Of a DNA stretch of 64,000 nucleotides, positions 40,754-51,295 are shown one piece after another (the stretch's first letter is position 1; the number at the start of each line of letters is the position of its first letter). A program made the position numbers and the translations under genes. The notes under the pieces were generated by a model. That model did not search any database, was not told where the DNA came from, and was given only the letters and a program-made list of their open reading frames with translations. The DNA is from Martensiomyces pterosporus. Lineage: Eukaryota > Kickxellomycota > Kickxellomycetes > Kickxellales > Kickxellaceae. The stretch is from the NCBI GenBank assembly GCA_025201845.1, contig MU603948.1, forward strand, positions 1 to 64,000, in the 5' to 3' direction.

Positions 40754-41302
40754 ATGCCGCCTGTTACTTTCAATATTGACCCGGACACAAAGGACAGCCT
40801 CGCCGATTCGTCGCTCGCAACAACCGCCCTCAGCACTGGGTCGGAGTGCGGCGCCGGGTGGCAGGAGGGACGCGCAGCGCGGATACGCTCGCTTGAGGCT
40901 GCGCTGGATGTCACGGTAAGGCGCAAAAAGCGCAGAAGCCAGCAGCAGCGCTCAAAGCCAGACACTGCGGACTACCGCAGCATGCTCGAAGGCGAGGACG
41001 GGGAGGAGGAGCACACCAGCCAGGATGCTAGCGACGGTGGTGACACTGACGCAAGCAGCGACTTTTACGGCGAGGGGCAGCCGCTTTTGCGAACGTACCA
41101 GCCGCCCGAGATGCCCAATGCCACCTATTCCAGCCCACTAGCGGGCGATGCACCCAATTACGGATCCGTCAGGGCGTCTCTGCCCGCAAAGACCCCTGAG
41201 CAGTACCTCCCCTGGGACGTGCGACTAAGGGATGCCATTCGGAACCTTTGTGTGTCGAGCTGCTTGCCTGGGTGCTGCTGTGCCCCGCGCCCTGGCAGCT
41301 GA
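40754..41302 (+). CDS. hypothetical protein, low complexity with a Cys-rich C terminus
   Basis: A 182-residue ORF from the ATG at 40754 (CACCATGCC context). It has a basic patch RRKKRRSQQQR near residues 55-65, an acidic Ser/Asp/Glu region (about 75-110), a YLPWDVRLRDAIRNL segment that looks structured, and an end CLPGCCCAPRPGS with six Cys in the last 17 residues. I recognise no family. The C-terminal Cys cluster could be lipid-modified, or the true gene may splice within the last 60 bp and end differently. It is 240 bp upstream of the GH36 gene on the same strand. Confidence 0.5.
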   Translation: MPPVTFNIDPDTKDSLADSSLATTALSTGSECGAGWQEGRAARIRSLEAALDVTVRRKKRRSQQQRSKPDTADYRSMLEGEDGEEEHTSQDASDGGDTDASSDFYGEGQPLLRTYQPPEMPNATYSSPLAGDAPNYGSVRASLPAKTPEQYLPWDVRLRDAIRNLCVSSCLPGCCCAPRPGS

Positions 41303-41541
41303 GTCTGGATGCTCATGCAGCAAATGGACGGTGGAGCATGCTCGTTCACCCACAAGCCCCTCGCCTGCCGCACATTCTGCTGCCCTCGTTCTGTCCACTG
41401 TTTCTTCATTCACCCATTGCTTTACTTGTACCACAACGCCAGTCCTTGCATGCCTCTTTCCTTTGTCTTTTTTAGCTTGGCTTTTGCTAGATGTCATAGA
41501 TCAGCATCTATACAGTTCCCCATTTCAATCACTGCCGCGCC

Positions 41542-44358
41542 ATGCCCAGCGTGTATATTTATCCGCCACTGGGCGCTCTGACCAGTGTGCAAAGGGGAAC
41601 AATGTCGTTCCGCGTGTATATTGTTTTGAACTCATCGGATGGCGATGATCGAGCAGCTGCGGCTGAGATCTGGACAAACATGTATGGCAGCGAATGGCAA
41701 GGCATCGCCCTGAAAGGCGCTGAAGAGTGTGGCGATGCAGGGATGGAGCGTGCGTTTCTAGACACCAGCCAGATTGGTGCAGGCGACAGCAGCAGCGTCC
41801 AGCAGTTCAGCCTCGACGTGCAAACCACATATCTGGCAGACTGCTTTGAGTTTACTGTGCGCTGGCGAGCCAGCAGCAGCGACACTTGGCAGTGGGCGAG
41901 CAGCTTTGGCAATAATGCACGCGTGGCAGTTCGCCGACCAGCTGATAGCCGCGACCCCAGCCTCAACCACTGGCGCCAGCAGCTAAATAGCCTATTCGAT
42001 GCAAGCCAGAGCCACCAGCAAGAGGAGCAGCCACTGCAGCAGCAGCCGGTGGCCATTGCTGATTCGTGGCACGTATCGCCCAACGGGGCTTCATGTATAT
42101 ACAAGATAGCAGACTGCGCGGGACTGCTAAGCTCAAACCACTTTGGCTGTCTGGCTAATGTGGAGAGTTTTCTGGCGTTCGTGCGGAGGAGTGCATTCTG
42201 GATCATTCCGCAGTGCGGAGCTGGCACATTCCCCACCGATGGTGCAGAGATTGCAGCAATGCTCCTACAGCTGAAGACTGGCGCATACGCTGCAATAATA
42301 CCGTTTGCAAAGCCCACACCAGCAAGCTCTGCCGCTACGGGCTCTATCGTGTTCAAGGCGGGGCCATCAAATAGGATGTATGTTCACCCAGAATCCTCCG
42401 ACCTGTCCAGCATTCGGGCGGCAGCTAGCGTGAACCAGTATCCACACGATGCCATGCTGGAAGCGTTTGGCCGTATACAGCAGCTGCTTTCTCTGCCGCT
42501 GTCTGCGCCATCTGTGTCCACTGCGAGTCCAATAGCAGATTCGGAATACCAGTTAGCCGAACATCTAGGGTACTGTACATGGAACACGTTTTACCAGAAT
42601 GTGACGCACGCGGGGCTAGTAAACGTGCTGGCCGACATCTTTGAGGCTGGCCGCTCCTCTAGCCAGCCATTGCCAGGGTGGGTGCTGATCGACGACGGGT
42701 GGCAAACAGTGAGCGAGTGTGGCGGACATGGACAGCTGCGCGACATCTGTGCGAACGCAGAGCGCTTTCCTGGCCAGCTAAGGGGCACAGTGACTGCCTT
42801 ACAAAATCTTGGAGTAGGACGCGTTGGCGTCTGGCATGCCTTGTGGGGGTACTGGGGCGGGGTGGACCCGGACAGTCTGCTTGGCCAGCGCTACGCCCTG
42901 GAAAGGTTTCGCCGGCGATCAACGTCAGCAGTCAGCGGCGATGCGGACGTGTGGCTGGTGGCTGCCTCGCACGTCTCAAGGTTCTATGACGAGTTTTACG
43001 GGTGGCTGCGAGACCAGGGCATCTCTTTTGTCAAGGTCGACTACCAAGCAGCATTTGAAACACTCGACAATATCTACAGCAGCACCGGTGTCTCCGAGAT
43101 GTGCCACGCATACTACACAGCAATGGAGTCGTCCGCTTTGAAGCACTTTGGTGCTGGCAGCGTCATTTACTGCATGTCGCACTCGCCCCAGCTCATTTTG
43201 CATGCACTACAGCAGCACCAAAGCACACCTGGCTCCTCGCAGCCTCCTGTGCGCATGACATTTCGCAACACTGATGACTATTTCCCTGACGTCTACGACT
43301 CTCACGGGTGGCACATCTACTGCAACATGGCCAACACAATCTGGAGTCGTGCGCTAGCGCCGAACTTCATCATTGATTGGGACATGTTTCGCCCTGGCGG
43401 CGATGTTGGCCGGCTCCATGCTGTCTCGCGTATCCTCAGCGGGGGCCTGTTTTGTATCACGGGTCACAAGCCAGACTACGTGGGCGGGAACCTCGCAAGC
43501 TACGTTGGCCCCTCTGGCAGAGTCAGCTTGCGCGAGCCGCCGCTAATTTCCAGCCAGTGTCTGTTTACAGACATGACGCAGTCGCCTGGGCTGCTAGTTG
43601 GTTCGACTGTGGTGCCCGAAAGCGAGTCTGTGGTCATTGCTGCATACAATGTGTCCAGTGGCCCTGTTGTAGCACCGCTGTTTGTTTCACGAGTGTGTGC
43701 GGAGGCAATGGGGTTTCACGCACGCAGGTCGATTGGCAGCACGCCTGGCCGCCATATATCCGACAGGACAGCTGGCAGTAGCTCTGTGCCAACCGAGCTG
43801 CCAAGCAACGGCCTGTATGTGGTTCACCAGCACTCAACAGGGCAGATCCGCGTCACCAATGTCGCCGGGAGAGTGTATGCCGTGGCGCTCCGTTCGTTGA
43901 CTGCAGACATCTTTACGGTAACAAGAATGGCGGCGTTTAGGTCTCCTGACCGGACAGCCGTGCTCTACGCAGCCTGTATTGGTGATACCAGCAGGTGCGT
44001 AGGCGTGGATGTTGTGGAGAGAAATGTCTATAGCGCGATACTGCCACCATCGCCTAACAGCCCACGAGGTAGCGGCGCTTCAAAGACCTCTTGCAGCCAC
44101 CTGCGTTGTTGGAATATTCGTGCACGCGTTTCATTGCACTCGAGGCATGTGGTGTTTGTTGTCAGCGCGCGCGAAGTCGTTCTTCAGCCGCGCATGCTTC
44201 CTGCCAATATAGACGCCGTCCATATCTCGGGCGATACCATTGCATCCGACGATTGGGCATTCGAAAGCGAGACTGGGGTTCTCCGCATTACGCTACCCAC
44301 TTCACGCCGTGCCGATGCTCTTGCCACGGCATGCTGCACGATATCCCTAAGTGCATGA
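41542..44358 (+). CDS. GH36 raffinose synthase/alpha-galactosidase-like protein (SIP1 family)
   Basis: A 938-residue glycoside hydrolase-like protein. The N-terminal part (residues about 10-135) is beta-rich and may bind carbohydrate. The catalytic barrel shows LGYCTWNTFYQ, then WVLIDDGWQT near residue 380, the predicted nucleophile in SFVKVDYQ near 497 and the predicted acid/base in RNTDDYFPD near 580, the motif order of plant raffinose and stachyose synthases and related alkaline alpha-galactosidases. Whether it transfers or hydrolyses galactose cannot be decided from sequence. No signal peptide is evident, so it is probably cytosolic. The ATG at 41542 is used; a second Met at residue 21 is possible. 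It is convergent with the PPR-like gene. Confidence 0.88.
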   Translation: MPSVYIYPPLGALTSVQRGTMSFRVYIVLNSSDGDDRAAAAEIWTNMYGSEWQGIALKGAEECGDAGMERAFLDTSQIGAGDSSSVQQFSLDVQTTYLADCFEFTVRWRASSSDTWQWASSFGNNARVAVRRPADSRDPSLNHWRQQLNSLFDASQSHQQEEQPLQQQPVAIADSWHVSPNGASCIYKIADCAGLLSSNHFGCLANVESFLAFVRRSAFWIIPQCGAGTFPTDGAEIAAMLLQLKTGAYAAIIPFAKPTPASSAATGSIVFKAGPSNRMYVHPESSDLSSIRAAASVNQYPHDAMLEAFGRIQQLLSLPLSAPSVSTASPIADSEYQLAEHLGYCTWNTFYQNVTHAGLVNVLADIFEAGRSSSQPLPGWVLIDDGWQTVSECGGHGQLRDICANAERFPGQLRGTVTALQNLGVGRVGVWHALWGYWGGVDPDSLLGQRYALERFRRRSTSAVSGDADVWLVAASHVSRFYDEFYGWLRDQGISFVKVDYQAAFETLDNIYSSTGVSEMCHAYYTAMESSALKHFGAGSVIYCMSHSPQLILHALQQHQSTPGSSQPPVRMTFRNTDDYFPDVYDSHGWHIYCNMANTIWSRALAPNFIIDWDMFRPGGDVGRLHAVSRILSGGLFCITGHKPDYVGGNLASYVGPSGRVSLREPPLISSQCLFTDMTQSPGLLVGSTVVPESESVVIAAYNVSSGPVVAPLFVSRVCAEAMGFHARRSIGSTPGRHISDRTAGSSSVPTELPSNGLYVVHQHSTGQIRVTNVAGRVYAVALRSLTADIFTVTRMAAFRSPDRTAVLYAACIGDTSRCVGVDVVERNVYSAILPPSPNSPRGSGASKTSCSHLRCWNIRARVSLHSRHVVFVVSAREVVLQPRMLPANIDAVHISGDTIASDDWAFESETGVLRITLPTSRRADALATACCTISLSA

Positions 44359-44456
44359 CACTACACTTTGGCTTTGGTCCTATTGCCTTTTCGAGAATGC
44401 ATCAGAAGAGTTTTTTGCTAGTAAGGTATCTATAAACCTGGTTCAAAGTATAAAAA

Positions 44457-47400
44457 TTAAGCATCGGCCCGTCTCTTCTGGACTCGAGAGCGTGCTTTGG
44501 AGCTTTGTATCCGCTCCGCACCCGCACCCGCACCCGCACCCACACACCCATCCATGGTCAGCCGTTCTACAAGCTCTTTCTGCTCTTTGGTAATGTCGCT
44601 CTTCTTTCTATCAAAGTGTGCGCGAGACATTGCTTTCTTGTACGCTCGGCTCCACATTCCGTGCCAGTAGACAATACGCTCCTTGATCCTGTTGACCACG
44701 GCTGCGTCGGGACTGAGAAGCCCTTGCTGGTGCCGAAGAACCTCAGTGTAGCCGTCAATCATCTTTTTCCAGTTGTACGCAAGCGCAGTACAACCAGGTT
44801 TCCATGCAGAAACGGGCAGCGCTTTGTCTTCAGAGAGAGCAACAATCTCGCTAGCGACAATCTCAGCGCTGTCCATGTCCCTGTGCTCGTCGACTAGCGT
44901 GTATATGGTCAGCATTCTCGCCGCCCCGGTGAATGGTAGCGGGAGTTTATCCAGAGCGCGCAAGCGGTCTATCTCGATTTGCATCTCAGCCTGCCTCAAG
45001 TCGTACCAGGGCGTAGGGAGCGTGCCGTCTTCCTGCACTGGGCGTGCTATGCTTGTCACCGAGTAGTAGGGAGTCGCCAAGTCAAAGAGCCGGGCATAGT
45101 GAGCGTACCTTCTCCTCATTTGCCTTGAGAACGCGGACGATTCCTCACGGAATATCGGCATAGCGCTCATGCGATACTCCTTGAACCAGTACTGCGCAAG
45201 ATCGCGCGCACCGCAGCCTGCAGCCCAGCGGATCACGTTTGCCCAGGTAAACGGCATGGGCATGAAATCCGTGCTGACCCGCATGTAAGCTGGCATTGCA
45301 CGCGTGGTTGTCGGGATAACCACCTCAAATATATGGCGCATCTCCTTCAGCATCCCGCTGTTGCCAAGGGCTCCGAGAAGCACGTTGTAGAAGTATGTTG
45401 TTGGCCACTTTCCGGTCTTCAGAATGCTGTACAGCATCGATAGACCGATCTGCGCAACCAGATCCTTTCGCTCTGCAGGGTTGCTGGGCATGAGGAACAG
45501 GTCCGTCTCCGACTCGCCGCGCGGTGGGAGCACAGGGTCCACGCCATATATCCCAGTTGGTGGGCCGTCCCAGCCTTTGTCCAGCACTGGTAGCGGCACA
45601 TCAGTTCCTGTCAGAGCGGCAAGCAAGCAGGCGCAGGCATTTGGCATTGGGTGGCTGCCGTCTTCTGTAACGCGGCGATAGTACTCAATAGCCTCCTCGA
45701 CCTCGCCGAGTGTTGAGTGCCTCTTCAGTGCATGCGACCAAATGGTCTCGACGTACATTTTTCGGACCTGTGGGCCACCGAGGCTCGGATCCTTGAGCGC
45801 CTCCACATATTCGGGCATGTGGTCTCGCAGGATGGGCTCCCAATCTGTGCGCTTGCCGTGGCGGAAAAGGTCGGCCACAAGCCAGCTAAGCTGCTTGAGC
45901 TTTGGGATCTCATGGCTCCTCCGACAGGCGTTATACCACCGCAGCTTCTCCTTCCAGGGCGTGTTGCATACTATAGCGCCTGCAACAGCTGTGCCTCGCT
46001 GGGTGGTTCTCCATAAACGCGGATTTGTCTCGCCAGCGGTCTGCGTGGTTGTCGACCGCTTGAACGTCTCCGGCAGCTGTGCGTGCACTGCAGCTAACTT
46101 GATCTGCTCAGCCAGCGGCAGGATGTCGCCTGTGTCGGCATCGACAGCTGGGTACTTTGCCGCGAGAAGGACCTTGTTTGCAGCTGCAAGAGATAGGGGG
46201 CTGATCTTGGCCTGGGCTATGTAAGCCAGCTTAAGGGTCCGTAGGAGGTAGTGTGCCGTTTGGCTAATGTCTGAATCGCCAGCTCCTCGCACAAGCGTAT
46301 CAACGGCGCACTGCCAGAAGCTGCTGCTAGCACACAGTAGCGAGCCACCCACAAGGTGCATCTCCTTGATGCTGCTTTGGGTGGAGTCTTGTTTCAAGTA
46401 CGCGCACCAGCCATCAAGCGCATCATCAATCCGCTGAGGTACCTGCTGTAGCTCCTTGGGAACGCCATCAAGCACGCTCTTGCAGGCTCCCCGCACCACA
46501 TGGCACACTGGTGGGAACCGCATGAGCCCATTCTTGTCGATAACTGCAAACAGCTGGGACAGCATTTCGGCAGAGGCTGGCGACCTTTGTTCGTGCATCA
46601 CCTCAAATGCGTTCCGAATGACTCGCGCGTCCCACTCCAGGTAAGCCGGGCCACGTGTGGACATGTCCTTGAATAAGAGCTCCTCGATGAAATCCACACA
46701 AGGGTGCTGTTTGCTAGCCGATGCCCTGTCCTTGTCCAGGCGCATTGCCCGATTTACCACCTCTCTGATCCATGTATCAGGTGTCTTTGTGAGAGATATG
46801 GTGTGGCTGCGTGCAGGTTCTTTTAATGCCTTTGCGCTCTTGATGGCCTGGTATGAGTTGTTCGTGCTTAGGGCCCGGGATATCAGATGCTTGTAGATAT
46901 TCGCATGCAGAGCTTTGTTGACACCTCTTTTGCCGTCGCCGTCAACAAGCCAAATGCGATCCCAGTCCTCCATCTTTGCAAGGCTCCACACGAGCTCCCC
47001 AGTTGCGTGGTTAGTTGGAGTCTCGTTAAACAGGATGTCGCCCGCTGTGACGCCACGCCCGCCATCTGCATTGGCCCCGCGCTGAGTCTCCCAGTACAGC
47101 TCGTACCCCAAGTTGACCTGGCCATGCGCAATAAGCATACGGGTGAGACTACCGAATTGCTCGGGGCTGAAAGCCACAAAATCCCTGTACTTTGCCTCTT
47201 TGATAAACGCAGCTGCTTCGTCGAACCGCTTTCTGGCAAGAAGCTCCAGCGCTCGGCAGTAGAAAGGGGCGGCTGCACTGCGTCGGATGGCACGTAGCCC
47301 TTTAGCGTGGAAAAGCTCCGAGCTCTCCTCATTTTCCTCATGGGCTACTCGCCATTTCTCCGAGCTGACGCTGGCTGCATCCGGCATGACTCCCACAGAC

Positions 47401-48743
47401 TGTATTCTGTCCCACCTGTCCTTCCACGCTGCTCTGAACTCGGCAAAGACCGCATTTGCCTTGCTGGCTTTGCCGAGACGGTAGTACATTGCCATAATTA
47501 GAGCATGGATGGTGCCCGAGCACTTGCCAGCGCCCTCCCGGACTGCAGCAAACAGCCACTCTGCGTCAGACTCGCGCTCCTGCACGCACAGCGCCCTGGC
47601 AGCAGACATGTAGAACACGTCGCTCGGGGTATACCCGCGATCTGCCAGAATACGAGCTATCTCGACCACCGTATCCAACGGATCGCCAGCCAGAGCAGCA
47701 GCAAGCTCCGCTGCCTTTTCCTTGGACAGCACAGCTGACTTTTGAAGCAGCGCATCCTTGAGAGGCAGCCCGTACGGCCTGATGCTTGAAACAGCGTACT
47801 CCATGGGTGTTTCATTAAAGATCGGCATGGATCTTTCCTTGCTGCCGCTGTGCCTGATGGCTGCGGGCTGCTGTGGTTGCTCTTTGATGGCCTGGTTAAT
47901 GAGGCTGATGCTCTGCTTGTATCCAAAAAGGCTGCTGTTCGCAAGGAAGATGGCAACTCCTTGGATAACTGCCGATTCAACCTCCCAGCCCCGCTCTTTC
48001 ACCACACCATGGATCGCAAGCACCGTCTCTGTATCTACACGCGACTCTTGTCCGTTTAAGCCACTCATTGCGATGGTGTCTAGCAGACTCTCGCACACCT
48101 CCTTAGTCATCAGGTGGTCTTTGAATGCTGAGTGCGCCTTCAAGCCAGCGCCTGTTCTATCCGCTTCGACTGGTCTGCTAGTGGTATCAGAGGTGGCTGT
48201 ATTCGCGGGAGGGCTGTCGCGGGTGCGGATGGCATCGATGATTGCCACCAGGTACTGGTTGCTGTTGGCGGCGCGAGCTTCTGCAATGCGATCAAGTACA
48301 TCGCGGGGAGTGGATATGGGCTTGCTGTGTAGTGAATTAATCAAAATGGCTGTAGGTGACCGTGCATCTCTGTCATCTCTAGCGCTCACAGCATCGATAC
48401 GTGAAACTCTATCTTTGTCCAGAAACCAAGCTTCGGTTGTCATGGATCGAGTGCTGCCGGTTAGACCACTTGCGCCTCCGCCACTGAGCTGTGCTGTTGT
48501 ACAGCAGTGCATCGGGTTCTGGGAGACTGAATACAGGCTCTTGTTTGTGCGTTTAGAGCTAGAGCCTTGATCCACAGCACCAGCGCAGGCGAGCAAAGCT
48601 GCAGCCCGTGTTGAATTAAACTGCCTGTTGAATCTGCACCTCGCCAGCGACGCGCCAATAGCAGCTGTAAGCTCACGCGCCGGGTGCCGCCGTGCCTGTT
48701 GCTGCTGTGAGCGAGAGGAAAGCGCCAGCAAACGGCTCGCCAT
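44457..48743 (-). CDS. very large predicted mitochondrial PPR-like protein
   Basis: A 1428-residue protein from the ATG at 48743. The leader MASRLLALSSRSQQQQARR is basic, consistent with mitochondrial import. The body is helical with scattered pentatricopeptide-like units, for example FYNVLLGALGNSGMLKEMRHIFE (shortened here) around residue 1110 and LHANIYKHLISRALS near residue 615. The extreme C terminus is Lys/Arg-rich, with a Gly-Ala run encoded by a CCCGCA repeat at 44519-44541. I do not recognise a specific orthologue. Large fungal PPR proteins commonly act on mitochondrial mRNAs or rRNA; that role is inferred. Confidence 0.75.
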   Translation of the reverse strand: MASRLLALSSRSQQQQARRHPARELTAAIGASLARCRFNRQFNSTRAAALLACAGAVDQGSSSKRTNKSLYSVSQNPMHCCTTAQLSGGGASGLTGSTRSMTTEAWFLDKDRVSRIDAVSARDDRDARSPTAILINSLHSKPISTPRDVLDRIAEARAANSNQYLVAIIDAIRTRDSPPANTATSDTTSRPVEADRTGAGLKAHSAFKDHLMTKEVCESLLDTIAMSGLNGQESRVDTETVLAIHGVVKERGWEVESAVIQGVAIFLANSSLFGYKQSISLINQAIKEQPQQPAAIRHSGSKERSMPIFNETPMEYAVSSIRPYGLPLKDALLQKSAVLSKEKAAELAAALAGDPLDTVVEIARILADRGYTPSDVFYMSAARALCVQERESDAEWLFAAVREGAGKCSGTIHALIMAMYYRLGKASKANAVFAEFRAAWKDRWDRIQSVGVMPDAASVSSEKWRVAHEENEESSELFHAKGLRAIRRSAAAPFYCRALELLARKRFDEAAAFIKEAKYRDFVAFSPEQFGSLTRMLIAHGQVNLGYELYWETQRGANADGGRGVTAGDILFNETPTNHATGELVWSLAKMEDWDRIWLVDGDGKRGVNKALHANIYKHLISRALSTNNSYQAIKSAKALKEPARSHTISLTKTPDTWIREVVNRAMRLDKDRASASKQHPCVDFIEELLFKDMSTRGPAYLEWDARVIRNAFEVMHEQRSPASAEMLSQLFAVIDKNGLMRFPPVCHVVRGACKSVLDGVPKELQQVPQRIDDALDGWCAYLKQDSTQSSIKEMHLVGGSLLCASSSFWQCAVDTLVRGAGDSDISQTAHYLLRTLKLAYIAQAKISPLSLAAANKVLLAAKYPAVDADTGDILPLAEQIKLAAVHAQLPETFKRSTTTQTAGETNPRLWRTTQRGTAVAGAIVCNTPWKEKLRWYNACRRSHEIPKLKQLSWLVADLFRHGKRTDWEPILRDHMPEYVEALKDPSLGGPQVRKMYVETIWSHALKRHSTLGEVEEAIEYYRRVTEDGSHPMPNACACLLAALTGTDVPLPVLDKGWDGPPTGIYGVDPVLPPRGESETDLFLMPSNPAERKDLVAQIGLSMLYSILKTGKWPTTYFYNVLLGALGNSGMLKEMRHIFEVVIPTTTRAMPAYMRVSTDFMPMPFTWANVIRWAAGCGARDLAQYWFKEYRMSAMPIFREESSAFSRQMRRRYAHYARLFDLATPYYSVTSIARPVQEDGTLPTPWYDLRQAEMQIEIDRLRALDKLPLPFTGAARMLTIYTLVDEHRDMDSAEIVASEIVALSEDKALPVSAWKPGCTALAYNWKKMIDGYTEVLRHQQGLLSPDAAVVNRIKERIVYWHGMWSRAYKKAMSRAHFDRKKSDITKEQKELVERLTMDGCVGAGAGAGAERIQSSKARSRVQKRRADA

Positions 48744-49962
48744 TTTCAAAAGTCAGAGGTCAAATTGAACGGAGGACTGTATGGCGCATATAACAAAAAG
48801 CAATGGTAATAGGCTGTCCGAAAGGGCGTCAAGAAGCATGCTGTGTGCATGCAGCCACTGCGCTCGCTGTATGGAGAGCTGCACTGATAGCTTTTTGCGA
48901 TCGGCTCGCTGTGCCAAAGCGATCGGGTTGGACCGAAGCGAGCCGAGGACCAAGCGACAGAGCAGCCAGATTGAATGGCCCTGTAGCGCCGGCAAGAGCC
49001 TCGCAAAGGAATGCCAGACCCGTGCTGCTGCCGCGCTCTAGCGAGGCGGAGATGGAGACGCCATAGCACAACCCCCGCTCTGGCTCCTCTGTCCGCTGAG
49101 TCATGCGTTCTTATTCCTTCTCCTTTAGCGGCAACCAAGAGCTGCGAGGCTCACAACGAACGCGGGCGAATCGGGCCGGCCTATAGCCGTCTCTTGGGAG
49201 GACAGCCAATCGAGAAGGGTGCTCTTTGGACACCCCGCATTTTCCCTTGCACGCTTGCGAAGACTGATGCACGACGACGTATTCACATACTGGTTTCACG
49301 CGGTTTGGACCTGGTCAGCCTGTCTGGCGGCAGGCGGGATAGGCAGAAGAGACACGGGGGAGGTGACGGCACACCCCCTGCCCCTCCCCTCCCCCTGGTC
49401 TTAAAGGCACGGCCCTAGCGCATTCTGCGCAAAAAAGCAGGTGTGCTGCTTGTGGTGTGTGCTGCTGGCTGTTTAAAACATGCCTGGGGGAGCTTGACCC
49501 TGAGCGGTCGATTCTCTCCTCCGATTGACGCCTGTTTTATTCTATGCGCTATACTTTCGCAGACGCTGTTATCTTCAATACCCTCTCTCTTTTCCTGAAT
49601 TCCAAGCGAGGCAGAAACAGCGACAGCAGCAGCGGAGCTTGCCTGAGTGCCCAAGCATCCCATCTATCAGTGCCCAAGCACCCCCAGTTCGTCACCAGCG
49701 GTGCTGTAGCAGTGCTCACCTCTCTTCTATCTACTTCCAGCTTACTCCCCCGCTTCTTTGCTTTAGACGAGGCAGGCTTGCCTACTTTGTGCATAATCAC
49801 CACCACCACCATCCGTGCTGTGCTGTGCTGTGCTGCTGCCGGACCATAACGGCTATAACAGAACCCGCACTCCAGGTCCACTGCCCTTTTGTGTCTCAGT
49901 GTCCCACACTGCCCAGCTAACCTGGCGGCTTCGCATCATCCGAGCACCAACTTCAGTCGGCC
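48744..49962. other. divergent promoter region between the PPR-like gene and the Osh gene
   Basis: About 1.2 kb with no recognisable gene on either strand. The half nearest the Osh gene is C/T-rich on the plus strand, as in other leaders in this window, and contains a run of CTGTG/CTGCT units near 49815-49840. Short ORFs lack domains. Confidence 0.6.
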
Positions 49963-51263
49963 ATGAGCAAGGTTGCAGAGGCCACCCCGAGGAACTCGCT
50001 CACTGTGGATAGCGATGAGAGCGGCATGAAGACCCATGTCGAAACGGTCGACCGCGCGGAGGACATCCATGTTGACAGCGACCAGAGCAAGTTCTCGGCG
50101 ATGCTGGGGATCCTGCGCAAACTGGTTGGTGTTACAGACGTTATTAGCCTGTAAGTTGCCAACAACTCGCGCCTCTGTGTGCTGTCTGCTTTTGCAGTTT
50201 GGCGCCATCTCTGCTCGGCCAGCCTTCCTTCCCCTCGGTGTAGCACCAGCCGCCTCTTGTGTCCAAGGCGGACAAAGCAAAACACTGAAACGTGTGCGCC
50301 TAGAATCCTGTCTTCATGATGTTTGGGGTCTGGCTTTAATGCGCATTGCCAATTTTATATGTCCATGCTGCACGCCATGGATCCCGCGCAGAAATGCCTT
50401 TGGCGGCACATCAGCCATTCAGCATCATTACTATGCACAGCTGACAGGCAAGCTTGCACCCCATTGCTGCGCGCTTTCTTTGCCCCCTTAATTCACATTG
50501 TCCCGCTTCTTTTTGGTTGAACCAGCCTTTGGCGCACACGCGAGCTGCATGCGCGTGGCCTGGCGCATTGATCTGACTGGCTCCCTGTAAATAGCGCCTG
50601 CATTTGTGCCTGCACCCCGCTCAAGCCAGCCAGCTGAATTGCGTGTGTTTGCAATGTAGGCGTCTTTCTCTGCCGTCGCAGCTGCTGGATCCAATTCCCA
50701 ATCTCGAATACTGGAACTACATGGAGCGACCAGACTACTTTGCTGCGTAAGTACACCATCCTCCGCTATTTCCCGCCGATCCCTGCAGACTATAGCTCTG
50801 TATCCACGCCCGCGCTTGCTGCTAAGCAAGCCCCCTCCCTTGCACTATGTCTGACTGCCTACTTGCTCACCTGAGAGCGTGTCGGCGGCTGTTGTATTGC
50901 TGTGTGTGGCGGGGGCCACGTTCGCAATTGTTTGGTTGGCCATCACATGAGTGAGTCTCGGCGCCGCCTATTGCCTGTGACTCGTGGTCTGTTGACATGC
51001 AGTGCCACCCGCCTTTTTATAGCTGTGAATGCCTTGGTGTGCCCGGGGCAGCGCTAATGCCCAAAACACCACACGTGCATTGCCTGTATGGCGAATTTCG
51101 AGATCATCTGTAGCATCACAGAGTCGGATGATGAGGTGGAGCGCATGCTGGCAGCGCTTGCTTGGTGGTTCTCAAAGCTGCTAAAGCACTCTGGGAAGGT
51201 TCTCAAGCCATTCAACTCGATTTTGGGCGAGCAGTTCTTCTGCCACTGGGATGTCGAAGCCAC

Positions 51264-51295
<32 letters not shown>

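Noticed and set aside
51088..51113. ATG at 51088 as start of the Osh protein
   Set aside because: The family requires the upstream exons with the RLSLPSQLL and NLEYWNYMERPDYF segments. Splice phases agree, and 51088-51113 is intron.
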